DNA from: a virus | Strand: one strand, 5' to 3' | Virus record (IMG/VR): IMGVR_UViG_3300046507_000667 | Span: 62,001 to 126,000 of that record | Length of the DNA: 64,000 nucleotides | In this document: piece after piece, positions 9,420 to 16,434 of the stretch | Layout: each line of letters opens with the position of its first letter | Numbering within the stretch: the stretch's first letter is position 1 | Notes under the pieces: model-generated | The model's database searches: none | Told to the model about the DNA's origin: nothing | The model's input: only the letters and a program-made list of their open reading frames with translations | Translations under genes and position numbers: made by a program

Positions 9420-10838
9420 TCACGATCTAAAATGTCTTAAAGGGTCAGCACTAGCTTTACCAGCTAGCATATTGGCTAAATTAGTATCGATACCACTTGA
9501 CTGTGGTCCCTTTACCTTATTATTTTTCTGTCCTAGAATCTTAGCTAGCTGGTCTGGTGGTACACCGTCTAGGATCATTTGGGTTAGTTCAGCAAAGTCA
9601 TGATTTTGACCCTTATTAACTGCAGGATCATCCACAACTTTTCGAGTAATAGCATTGAAATTCTTAGCATTTTGAGCAACTTTAGCTCGTGTTCTTAAGA
9701 ATCTACCAATATTATTACCATATCGAACTACATATTTTACGAATAAGTATGAGAATAAGACGTCATCATGCATACCTACTTCGTGGTCAATACGTCCATT
9801 CTTATAGATAAGACCTTTGACATCATCATATAACTCTGGAATTGCTAAAAGCTCAGGTTCATCTGCAACGATTTCTTTAAGAATATCGATCATTAGAGGA
9901 CGTGAGGCTTTATCAGTAGTAATACCATACTTAATACTATCTGTCTTAGTAGCAGGATTATTAGCTGTTTTGTCTTTATCAGCTAATTTATATTCATAGT
10001 AAATATTCTTAGGAATTACATCTAAGAGATTTTCTACCAGACCTTTACCATAACTATTAAATTCAGGGACTACAATACAGTTAGGCAATTCTTCTTGAAC
10101 TAGCTGTGCAATAAGAGAGCTATATACATTAATATCAATAGTATTATGCTTAAATACTGCTACAGGAGCAAAATCTTTTTCAGGATCAGTAATAGTAAAT
10201 GCTGAATTATCTGCATCAAGACCACCTGCAGTATCAACACCCATGAAATAGACTTTCTCTTTCTTTAGTTCTTCATAGAGTACGATAGGGAATTTGAAAG
10301 TACGGATTTCACCAGTACTCTTGATTACCTTCTTGATATCCATATATTTGATACCAATAGGTGTTCTTTTCTTACTATCAATAATATCTAATTGCTCTTC
10401 AGTAAAGACCGAATTATCTGATGATTTTGTCCATTGTAGGTCAATTTCACGTTTGATAATAGCACGGTCATTATTAAGAACACGACATTCTTTCTTATAC
10501 CACTCTTCATCAAGACCTAATTGTTTCCATGTATAAGAAATATACAAGAAGTCATTTGATGAGTTAGTAGCAATGTAATCTTTTAATATATCACGGTCCC
10601 AATCATACATCTCTTCAACGAAGACACAAGCGTTATCTATAAGACCTTTACAGAAAGCGCCCGCCGGATTGTCAATGTTTGAAGGAGTTGTAGAGATAAT
10701 ACGACCGTGTGGTCTACCATGAGCTTCAGCAATTTCAGATACTTTTGAAATAGCTGGACCTGCTGACTTAAAGATAATATCGTTATACTTTAAGAATGCG
10801 AATTCGTCAGGCCAATAGATCGGGATAGACATACCACG
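9420..10838 (-). CDS. terL: terminase large subunit, exon 2 (Walker B and nuclease domain)
   Basis: This exon joins to 15639-16307 to give a 695-aa terminase. It begins RGMSIPIYWPDEFAF, the Walker B strand with the catalytic Asp-Glu pair. The ATPase coupling motif (IISTTPSN) follows, and then the RNase-H-like nuclease domain starting with FMGVDTAGGLDADNSAF, whose Asp is the first metal ligand. The first ATG in this exon (10832) has no ribosome site and would remove part of the Walker B strand, so it is not an independent gene. The last coding base of exon 1 and first base of exon 2 are both codon boundaries. The product is the motor and nuclease that packages DNA into proheads. Confidence 0.9.
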   Translation of the reverse strand, partial: RGMSIPIYWPDEFAFLKYNDIIFKSAGPAISKVSEIAEAHGRPHGRIISTTPSNIDNPAGAFCKGLIDNACVFVEEMYDWDRDILKDYIATNSSNDFLYISYTWKQLGLDEEWYKKECRVLNNDRAIIKREIDLQWTKSSDNSVFTEEQLDIIDSKKRTPIGIKYMDIKKVIKSTGEIRTFKFPIVLYEELKKEKVYFMGVDTAGGLDADNSAFTITDPEKDFAPVAVFKHNTIDINVYSSLIAQLVQEELPNCIVVPEFNSYGKGLVENLLDVIPKNIYYEYKLADKDKTANNPATKTDSIKYGITTDKASRPLMIDILKEIVADEPELLAIPELYDDVKGLIYKNGRIDHEVGMHDDVLFSYLFVKYVVRYGNNIGRFLRTRAKVAQNAKNFNAITRKVVDDPAVNKGQNHDFAELTQMILDGVPPDQLAKILGQKNNKVKGPQSSGIDTNLANMLAGKASADPLRHFRS

Positions 10839-10973
10839 CTTATGTTATATGATAATCGTTAATTATCAAGCTTATGCTTTCACATAAGATCAGACTATAT
10901 CTTCACCTGTTAAGGGTTCTACATTTCCATTCTACTTAGAATGTACGTAATAGTCGTTGAACAAATTCATCAA
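10839..10973 (-). ncRNA. 3' half of the terminase group I intron (P6 3' strand to splice site)
   Basis: On the minus strand it reads P6 3' strand TTGATGAATTTGT (10961-10973), P7 5' strand GTTCAACGACTATT (10949-10962), GATATAGTC (10893-10901), P9 CTTATG/CATAAG, an extra hairpin GATAAT/ATTATC, and a final G at 10839. P8 can form between TACATT and AATGTA. The first five exon bases CGTGG can pair with TTACG beside the guide sequence in the 5' half (P10). These same elements are in the introns at 3408-3688 and 42931-44141. Confidence 0.88.
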
Positions 10974-10988
10974 AATTTTTGTATGTTC

Positions 10989-11017
10989 CAAAAAAAACCT
11001 ATGATTTCTCATAGGTT
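10989..11017 (-). terminator. intrinsic terminator of the genes inside the intron
   Basis: AACCTATGA pairs with TCATAGGTT across a 4-nt loop, followed on the minus strand by eight T. It lies 16 nt before the P6 3' strand, so transcripts of the cargo genes should stop before the intron's 3' half. Confidence 0.88.
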
Positions 11018-11032
11018 GCTAACTCCTAAGAG

Positions 11033-11662
11033 TTAGACTTCAAAGGTTTGAATGGTAACTCGGAAACGACCCGGAAGAGAATGTACTTCATCCGAATCAA
11101 GAGTTTTGAAAGTATGTGGACTTGACATAACTTTCTTACCAGTCAGTTTACCATCAATCTTTTCGATCATATCTACTACACGATCGTAATGCTCTTTCAG
11201 TTGATCTGCAAAATCTACTTGATCATGCTTATTGCGAAGTTCCCATTCACCATGAAGAAGTTCTTCCAAATAGTGAGGTAGATGTGTAAGGGAATAGTCT
11301 ATGGAAATACCATCCAATCCCTTTTCATCCAATTCTTCTTTCGAAACATCACGAGTTACTGACCAATCAGCAGCATCACTCAGTTGTCCATAGGACGCAT
11401 AAGGATATTGATTATGCCAAACTCGGTCATCGCCAACTATTTGGCTCTTGAAGATAAAGCCATCATGCTTAGGCTCTGCATCTTCACGATCCCATTCATT
11501 ACGAACCTTATGGTGTTCTGTACATTTCAACCAGAAAATGTGAATTCCTTTCAGAGTATTATCCCAAGGGAGATAAGTATTGCTCATCAAAGCATCATTA
11601 CCATTTGCATAATTGAAATGGACACGAATGAACGGAATGATCGAACCGACTTGAAAACGCAT
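11033..11662 (-). CDS. unknown protein encoded inside the terL intron, 209 aa
   Basis: Frame of 209 codons with AAGGAAATTATC before the ATG. The product is soluble, Asp/His/Lys-rich, with aromatic-rich segments (WLKCTEHHKVRNEWDRED). No family is recognised. It is the last gene of the block inside the terminase intron and ends at the terminator before the intron's 3' half. It follows 11689-12060 after 26 nt. Confidence 0.85.
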   Translation of the reverse strand: MRFQVGSIIPFIRVHFNYANGNDALMSNTYLPWDNTLKGIHIFWLKCTEHHKVRNEWDREDAEPKHDGFIFKSQIVGDDRVWHNQYPYASYGQLSDAADWSVTRDVSKEELDEKGLDGISIDYSLTHLPHYLEELLHGEWELRNKHDQVDFADQLKEHYDRVVDMIEKIDGKLTGKKVMSSPHTFKTLDSDEVHSLPGRFRVTIQTFEV

Positions 11663-11688
11663 GATAATTTCCTTAAATAGAAGAATAG

Positions 11689-12060
11689 TTATTTAGGAGC
11701 AGTAAGACGAATTAGCGTCAATTCTGCATCCTTATAGTAGCCATGTGGATCATCCACTGTTCGGCATTGAATTAAAGCTTCTTCCAAGCTAGATGCTTGA
11801 TATTTGAATTCTTTTGTATCTGACCACCTACCTGTAGTTTTTCTTTGGATATGGTAGGTAGCTCTAATATTAGGCCACTTAATACAATGTAGCTCTGATA
11901 CCATACTGATGCCTTTCAATTTCCATTGAGCACCAATTTCGTCTTCCAAGATTCCAACAAGTGTTACTACATGCTCATGTGCTTGAAAATCAGTATCAAT
12001 TAGTTTTAAAGTACCTGTTGGCATAAGCCATTCAGTGAACTGATTGAAACGAGGTTTCAT
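11689..12060 (-). CDS. unknown protein encoded inside the terL intron, 123 aa
   Basis: A 123-codon frame whose ATG overlaps the stop of the gene before it (12057-12548), indicating translational coupling. The protein is mixed alpha/beta with Trp-rich patches (AQWKLKG, IKWPNIRATYHIQ) and no membrane segment. No motif names it. Part of the leftward block in the intron's P6 loop. Confidence 0.85.
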   Translation of the reverse strand: MKPRFNQFTEWLMPTGTLKLIDTDFQAHEHVVTLVGILEDEIGAQWKLKGISMVSELHCIKWPNIRATYHIQRKTTGRWSDTKEFKYQASSLEEALIQCRTVDDPHGYYKDAELTLIRLTAPK

Positions 12061-12548
12061 AGCGTAATAGTAACTGCATCAGGAAACAGTTTTTGCAGAT
12101 GATTTTCCATTTCCTTACGACGAGCTTCACGAATATGAAAATCCGAATTTGGCGAATCATCACCAAGAAAGAATTCATATACTCGCTTTGGTTCTTCAAT
12201 TCCTTTTTCTTTTCGAAGCGCTATAAGCTTTTCACGCATAGGAGAAGGAGCATGATAAGTATGAACACGCTTAATTGCTTCATCAATACAATTAGTAATG
12301 GATTCTTCATTATCACCAAAGTATTGACCACTACCTTCTTGATAATTATGTAATTGGCGAATAGCAAAGCTAAATCCACCAACAGTCATAGTACGACGAA
12401 TACGAAGAAGTGATAGGAATCCTCCCGGATTATCCTTTACACCATATTCAATATAATTGAAAAGACCTTCTTTCAAAAGAACCATCATAGATGTCAGTTG
12501 CTTCTTAACTTGAAGTTCCTGATCAATCTTTTCTTGAGTCATCAGCAT
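12057..12548 (-). CDS. unknown protein encoded inside the terL intron, 163 aa
   Basis: A 163-codon frame; starts at 12548 or 12542 are both ATG and the first has GGTAAAG upstream. The product is helical and charged, ending DAVTITL, with a basic middle (RIRRTMTVGGFSFAIRQLH). No family is recognised. It is flanked closely on both sides (4-nt overlap downstream, 6 nt upstream), so it is an internal operon gene. Confidence 0.83.
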   Translation of the reverse strand: MLMTQEKIDQELQVKKQLTSMMVLLKEGLFNYIEYGVKDNPGGFLSLLRIRRTMTVGGFSFAIRQLHNYQEGSGQYFGDNEESITNCIDEAIKRVHTYHAPSPMREKLIALRKEKGIEEPKRVYEFFLGDDSPNSDFHIREARRKEMENHLQKLFPDAVTITL

Positions 12549-12554
12549 AATTCT

Positions 12555-12770
12555 TTACCGTTTAATTTCAGGAGGAAGAGCATTATAATAATGATAATTA
12601 GCAAGCCAACCATTAATCAATGCTTTAGCAAGAGTCTCATCTTCAGTGTAATACAATGAAGGCCAAGATTCCTTGACATACATATTGCAAAATCGTTGTC
12701 CAAGGCGAAGTTTATCTTGTTTCCTTGCATTATGGAGACTCAAGAATTTTGCATATGCTTCAGTAGTCAT
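12555..12770 (-). CDS. small unknown protein inside the terL intron, 71 aa
   Basis: A 71-codon gene overlapping the stop of 12767-13048 by an ATGA arrangement. The protein is rich in Tyr, Leu and Lys and looks helical (ALINGWLANYHYYNALPPEIKR at the end). No known domain. The tight overlap is the main evidence that it is translated. Confidence 0.78.
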   Translation of the reverse strand: MTTEAYAKFLSLHNARKQDKLRLGQRFCNMYVKESWPSLYYTEDETLAKALINGWLANYHYYNALPPEIKR

Positions 12771-13048
12771 TGATCACCCTCATCAAGCCACTTCATAATA
12801 CGTTCAAAAAGCGACTCCTTTACTTCACGAAATTCATTAACACAATGAAATCGCTTCTCTCCAGCACCCATAGTACGAAAGGTAATGCTAAACCAATCTC
12901 CAGTTCGATTATCGAAACAAGGATCGACATACTTAATGGAAGGACGATACTTTCCATTAGGAAGAAGACAAGTCCTAAAAGGACTATTTTCTTCTGCAAC
13001 CTTCTTAAGAACTTGTGTAAGTTCTTCATGGGTCATTGGACGGCTCAT
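12767..13048 (-). CDS. small unknown protein inside the terL intron, 93 aa
   Basis: A 93-codon gene with AAGGAAAAGAC before the ATG. It contains Cys, His and aromatic residues (FRTCLLPNGKYRPSIKY, DWFSITFRTMG) and an acidic C-terminus. It resembles no family I can name. It overlaps the next gene by 4 nt. Confidence 0.82.
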   Translation of the reverse strand: MSRPMTHEELTQVLKKVAEENSPFRTCLLPNGKYRPSIKYVDPCFDNRTGDWFSITFRTMGAGEKRFHCVNEFREVKESLFERIMKWLDEGDQ

Positions 13049-13057
13049 GTCTTTTCC

Positions 13058-13261
13058 TTAATGACGAATAATTTTGAAATAGTCCGCAGTGATATTACCA
13101 GCACCTTCAAGGCGCTTGCTATTGTGACCAACCACTCCCCACACAATTGAAGCATTTTTATGTGAATCTACACTGTGGGCAGTTACCATAGCACGTTCAA
13201 GTACATCAAAGTTGGCGAACGGTTTGGTAAATTCAATGATACTACCAGTCTTAACGTTCAT
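13058..13261 (-). CDS. small unknown protein inside the terL intron, 67 aa
   Basis: The start is placed at 13261 because GGAAAGAAG precedes it; an upstream in-frame start would run into the hairpin at 13300-13327. The product is 67 aa, basic at the C-terminus and without a membrane segment. No family is recognised. It is 9 nt upstream of 12767-13048. Confidence 0.78.
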   Translation of the reverse strand: MNVKTGSIIEFTKPFANFDVLERAMVTAHSVDSHKNASIVWGVVGHNSKRLEGAGNITADYFKIIRH

Positions 13262-13299
13262 CTTCTTTCCAAAAATTAAAATGTTTATTAGGAAAGTGG

Positions 13300-13327
13300 G
13301 AGAGACCATTTAGATCTCTCCCTTCGT
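13300..13327 (-). terminator. hairpin between two cargo genes, possible terminator
   Basis: GGGAGAGAC...ATCTCTCCC around CATTTAG, downstream of 13340-14440. The minus-strand tail (ACTTTCC) is poor in T, so it may be a partial terminator or an RNA-stabilising hairpin. Confidence 0.55.
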
Positions 13328-13339
13328 CAATCTGCTTGC

Positions 13340-14440
13340 TTATGCAAACGGATTGAAGAATTCATACCAACGACCATGGTTCAGACGATAGCTCGTTTGC
13401 ATGTTACGAAGCTTTTCAGCTTCGGTATACTTCCAATTGAACAGAATGTCCTTGAAGCCTTCGCCCAGCGTTTTCAGGCATTCACCTGCATCACGCAGAA
13501 CATAGAGCGTCTTGTCAACGATAAAACCACAAACCTTCTTGGTCTTATCGATAACATAGACAGTCACCTTCTTGGTACCATTCCATGCATACACACAAAC
13601 CGACTGAACACCTTCAATCGTCCAGTTGATTGCCTTACCAGCACCTTCAACAACGTCACCGCAGAAGTCGCCAATCTTGTCGAGGATCGTAACTTGTTCG
13701 ACCTTCGCATTCACGGCAGCATTTGCAATTTCTTCTTCAACATCGACACCAGCAGCATGCAGTTGCTCTTCGATAGCGCCTTTCAAGATCTCATTGTCCA
13801 CTGCTTCTTGGACCGATTCCGGCTTGGGCATCGATGCTGAAACTGCTTCTTGCACGATTTCCTTTGCGGGAAGATGTGCATGTTCTGCAGCATTAACGAT
13901 GTTAACCATCGCTTCAGCAGCATTAGCTACTTTCGATGCAATCGGACCGAGATCAGCAGATTCCTTCACTGCTTGAACTTGAGCCTTGATATCGACAACT
14001 TCGATATCTTTCGGAAGAATCAGCATGAAAAGTACGTTGTGATGCTTTTCATCGCTCGTAACCGAAACGATTTCTGCATCAGCACCGCATTCATGAGCGA
14101 TGTGTTGAAGACGAACTTCAACTTCATCACCATTGCTAGGTGCTGCAACTTCTTGACCATCGATTTTTGCATCAAGAGAAACATGCAGAATCTGAGCCTG
14201 ATGGCCATTCAGATCAAGTTGTTCTTCAAGTGCAAAGAACGAATCCTTGAACGTTGCTTGATACACTTTCAGCGATTCTTCCAGCTTGGTCAAGCTGAAT
14301 TTCGAAGCATCCGTATTGAAAGTCGGGATGACGACTTTGATGTCCTTCATCGAACGTGCAACCGGTTTCTTAGCCGAAACCTTCTTAGCTGCTGCGTTGA
14401 CGTTACCATTCTTTGCTGCGACGTTGATGTTCTTTGCCAT
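13340..14440 (-). CDS. large unknown protein inside the terL intron, 366 aa
   Basis: The product has a Lys/Ala-rich N-terminus (AAAKKVSAKKPVARS), an acidic Ala/Glu/Val-rich helical middle, and a C-terminal region with repeated Lys-Thr-Lys-Val and Val-Tyr units (VTVYVIDKTKKVCGFIVDKT) that could be amphipathic strands or helices. Codons end in C or G more often than in neighbours, so its base composition is visibly different, suggesting high expression or recent arrival. A DATATATTATT motif lies at 14523-14533. No family is recognised; nucleic-acid or membrane association would fit the charge pattern. Confidence 0.85.
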   Translation of the reverse strand: MAKNINVAAKNGNVNAAAKKVSAKKPVARSMKDIKVVIPTFNTDASKFSLTKLEESLKVYQATFKDSFFALEEQLDLNGHQAQILHVSLDAKIDGQEVAAPSNGDEVEVRLQHIAHECGADAEIVSVTSDEKHHNVLFMLILPKDIEVVDIKAQVQAVKESADLGPIASKVANAAEAMVNIVNAAEHAHLPAKEIVQEAVSASMPKPESVQEAVDNEILKGAIEEQLHAAGVDVEEEIANAAVNAKVEQVTILDKIGDFCGDVVEGAGKAINWTIEGVQSVCVYAWNGTKKVTVYVIDKTKKVCGFIVDKTLYVLRDAGECLKTLGEGFKDILFNWKYTEAEKLRNMQTSYRLNHGRWYEFFNPFA

Positions 14441-14522
14441 GATTGAAAGAGACCTTATAGAGAATTAGAAGAGTTATTACTAAGTGTCTTGAATTTCGAA
14501 TATTTCTATTCGTGATCAGGTG

Positions 14523-14533
14523 AATAATATATC
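14523..14533 (-). promoter_or_regulatory. early-type promoter motif inside the terL intron
   Basis: Minus strand GATATATTATT, 83 nt upstream of the ATG of the 366-aa gene. Confidence 0.7.
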
Positions 14534-14579
14534 AGCATTATATGCTTTAATACGCTTATTTCACCGGATCATACAAATA

Positions 14580-15176
14580 TTACAAAGAGATAAAGCTACG
14601 TGCATTCAAAAGGAAGTCTTCAAATTCAGGAAGTTCCTTTTGCACATGAAGCAGATTGTTGAAGAGGCTCGTAAGGAATGCTGCCATATCTTCAGAAACT
14701 TCGATAGACGTACGGCCATTCAAACGATATACGATATTGACTTCCTGAACGATACTACAGATAATATCTGAAGCAGCATTAGCAAGATCTTTATCTTCAA
14801 ATCGTTCAATACGAGAAGCAATTGCAAGCAACGTTACAGCCGTATCATTCCAAAGGTGAATTCTCGGAAGATATGCTTCGAAGTTATACTTTAGATAGAT
14901 CTTGAATGATGTCAGATCGACTTCAGTACCTTCTTCCATTGCTCGTTCAATAGCATGCTGAGAAAGACGTGAAAGAGTCTTTTCAATTCTACTATCAGAA
15001 TTATCTCCCAACATACCTTGCTTCTTTAATTCTCCAACGAAATCTTTAATCACTTCATTAGTCTGAAGTTCTTCAAAGAAATTCAGAACACGAGAAGGAT
15101 CTTCCTTATCTAGCTTAATCAGCAGTGCAGCTGCTTTGTTAATGGCTTTATTCGTCAGATTGAAATTCTTCGACAT
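14580..15176 (-). CDS. unknown helical protein inside the terL intron, 198 aa
   Basis: A 198-codon gene with AAGGAAAAAGAATC before the ATG. It is almost entirely helical, with regular Leu/Ile and charged residues (RIEKTLSRLSQHAIERAMEE), and has no Cys cluster or membrane segment. No family is recognised. A weaker promoter-like motif lies at 15227-15236. Confidence 0.85.
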   Translation of the reverse strand: MSKNFNLTNKAINKAAALLIKLDKEDPSRVLNFFEELQTNEVIKDFVGELKKQGMLGDNSDSRIEKTLSRLSQHAIERAMEEGTEVDLTSFKIYLKYNFEAYLPRIHLWNDTAVTLLAIASRIERFEDKDLANAASDIICSIVQEVNIVYRLNGRTSIEVSEDMAAFLTSLFNNLLHVQKELPEFEDFLLNARSFISL

Positions 15177-15226
15177 GATTCTTTTTCCTTGAGAATGTTG
15201 GAATGCTTATATTGCGATCAAGGAAA

Positions 15227-15236
15227 AAATATATAC
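15227..15236 (-). promoter_or_regulatory. weak early-type promoter motif inside the terL intron
   Basis: Minus strand GTATATATTT, 50 nt upstream of the 198-aa gene; it lacks the final TATT of the consensus. Confidence 0.4.
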
Positions 15237-15257
15237 TTATTAGCTATTTAAATACGA

Positions 15258-15431
15258 TTAATCGTTAGTCTGAATATTACCCAATTTCTTGGGAATTAAT
15301 ACTTCCTTAGCTACTTGCTCAAATTCGGGCCATAGCTTACGAAACTTGACAAAAGGAATAGAAATTGTTACTCCTTCAACTTCAATTTCAACTTCACGCT
15401 TTTCTTTATTTGCTTTGATAGATGATGACAT
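15258..15431 (-). CDS. small unknown protein inside the terL intron, 57 aa
   Basis: Start placed at 15431 because TAGGAAAGAAA precedes it. The product is 57 aa with alternating Lys and Glu (KEKREVEIEVEGVTISIPF), probably a small beta-rich protein. No family is recognised. It is the first gene after the 5' half of the intron, 64 nt downstream of a promoter motif. Confidence 0.75.
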   Translation of the reverse strand: MSSSIKANKEKREVEIEVEGVTISIPFVKFRKLWPEFEQVAKEVLIPKKLGNIQTND

Positions 15432-15494
15432 TTTCTTTCCTAAATAGTTAACAAAAATCTCGACTCCGCATATCTGGGTCATAGGCACCAAGAT

Positions 15495-15505
15495 AATAAT
15501 ATATT
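15495..15505 (-). promoter_or_regulatory. early-type promoter motif at the start of the intron cargo
   Basis: Minus strand AATATATTATT, only 20 nt beyond the P6 5' strand. It would let the nine cargo genes be transcribed without the terminase message. Confidence 0.7.
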
Positions 15506-15525
15506 TCTGAAGTATTAGTTAATGC

Positions 15526-15638
15526 TTGATGAATTTGCTGCTGATTGCCATAGATACTAATTTACATTTTTCCGGAATGCTAGTTAGGATCTTTACGGGG
15601 TTCCAGCAATTAATAGAATTTATACAGAGCCGTAAGTA
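15526..15638 (-). ncRNA. 5' half of the terminase group I intron (splice site to P6 5' strand)
   Basis: On the minus strand: intron start TACTTACG, guide GCTCTGT pairing with exon ACAGGGT, P4 5' strand in AATTGCTGGAA (15601-15611), P4 3' strand in GGCAATCAGCAGC (15537-15549), then the P6 5' strand ending at 15526. If not spliced, translation of exon 1 would run on to a TAA at 15519-15521, giving a truncated ATPase of 262 aa. Confidence 0.88.
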
Positions 15639-16307
15639 ACCCTGTTTGTCTGCTTGTTCTTCAGAAATTGGCTGACCATTGACGTCGATCTTATTATTAC
15701 GCTGCACACTATGTACTGATTCAAGATTATCAGTATCACCTCTATCTGCTAAGGCATCTTGAATGTATTTAGGTAAATGTAATGTAATATCCTTAAATCG
15801 CTTTAAGTTATTCTTAGCATCACCTAAGCTCTTATTTGCAAAGAGCATATTAGTATTTTTAGTACTAAAGTTATAGATGTAATTTAGTGCTGCTGCAATA
15901 GAAATTGTTTTACCACGCTGACGAGATAGTAAGCATATCAAGTCAAAGTTATTAAAAATTGCCCAAGTAATAGCTAAGTTACCCGGATGCAATTCAAATT
16001 TAACAGTACCACCCGGAGCTACAATCTTTACTACTTCTCTTAGATAGTAGTAAGGATTTTTTGTAATTTCCGTAATGATTTTTGTCTTTTGTAACTCAGT
16101 TAGATTTTTTCTATGAGGATCAATACCTTTTAAACTTTTATCATAGAGTCGTAGAAAGAACTTGTTATTTTTAATACCACGTTCCTTCAAATACTTAAAC
16201 ATCTTGATGAAAGAAAGGTTCTTAGTCTCGGTGTCAATTACATAGTCACCATAGTCCGTTTCCCCATAGATAGCTTTATTGTAAGCTGCTTTACTAAGCG
16301 ATACCAT
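15639..16307 (-). CDS. terL: terminase large subunit, exon 1 (N-terminal ATPase part)
   Basis: Exon 1 encodes 223 residues. The Walker A-like motif LLSRQRGKT is at residues 126-134, the form seen in T4 gp17-type terminases (SRQLGKT). The exon ends ...EEQADKQG and continues in exon 2 with RGMSIPIYWPDEF, which is where large terminases have a Gly-Arg-Gly turn before Walker B. The start has AAAGGAAAGCTT upstream. It is preceded by the terminator of the 16435-17772 gene, so it has its own transcription start. Together with exon 2 it makes a protein of normal length for a jumbo-phage terminase. Confidence 0.88.
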
Positions 16308-16383
16308 AAGCTTTCCTTTAAAAAGAGGGATTTACTATGTGAGTGTTCAACTTCTCCGTTCACACAAAAAATTCAAGAAAATT

Positions 16384-16415
16384 GAAAAAAAAAGAAGCCC
16401 CGTTAGAGGCTTCTT
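16384..16415 (-). terminator. intrinsic terminator after the winged-helix-like gene
   Basis: AAGAAGCC...GGCTTCTT stem, followed on the minus strand by a T-rich tract. It separates the accessory gene from terL. Confidence 0.85.
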
Positions 16416-16434
16416 CCTAGCTATAAGCTGGAAG

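Larger units (their letters stand above)
10839..15638 (-). other. 4.8-kb group I intron in terL carrying nine genes in its P6 loop
   Basis: Exon 1 ends ...ACAGGGT at 15639 and exon 2 begins CGTGG at 10838. P1: ACAGGGT pairs with GCTCTGT (15624-15630), with U.G at the splice site. P6: GCAAATTCATCAA (15526-15538) pairs with TTGATGAATTTGT (10961-10973), 13 pairs with one G.U. Between these two strands lie 4,552 nt with nine leftward genes, at least two promoter-like motifs and a terminal hairpin. Splicing gives the uninterrupted reading ADKQG-RGMSIPIYWPDEF. Whether the two halves splice in cis or in trans cannot be told from sequence. Confidence 0.82.

Noticed and set aside
9420-10832. Separate 470-aa terminase gene starting at ATG 10832
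   Set aside because: No ribosome site, starts inside the Walker B strand, and the exon begins at 10838.
13376-14446. Long antisense frames over the 366-aa gene
   Set aside because: They are antisense shadows of a well-supported coding gene; no ribosome sites.
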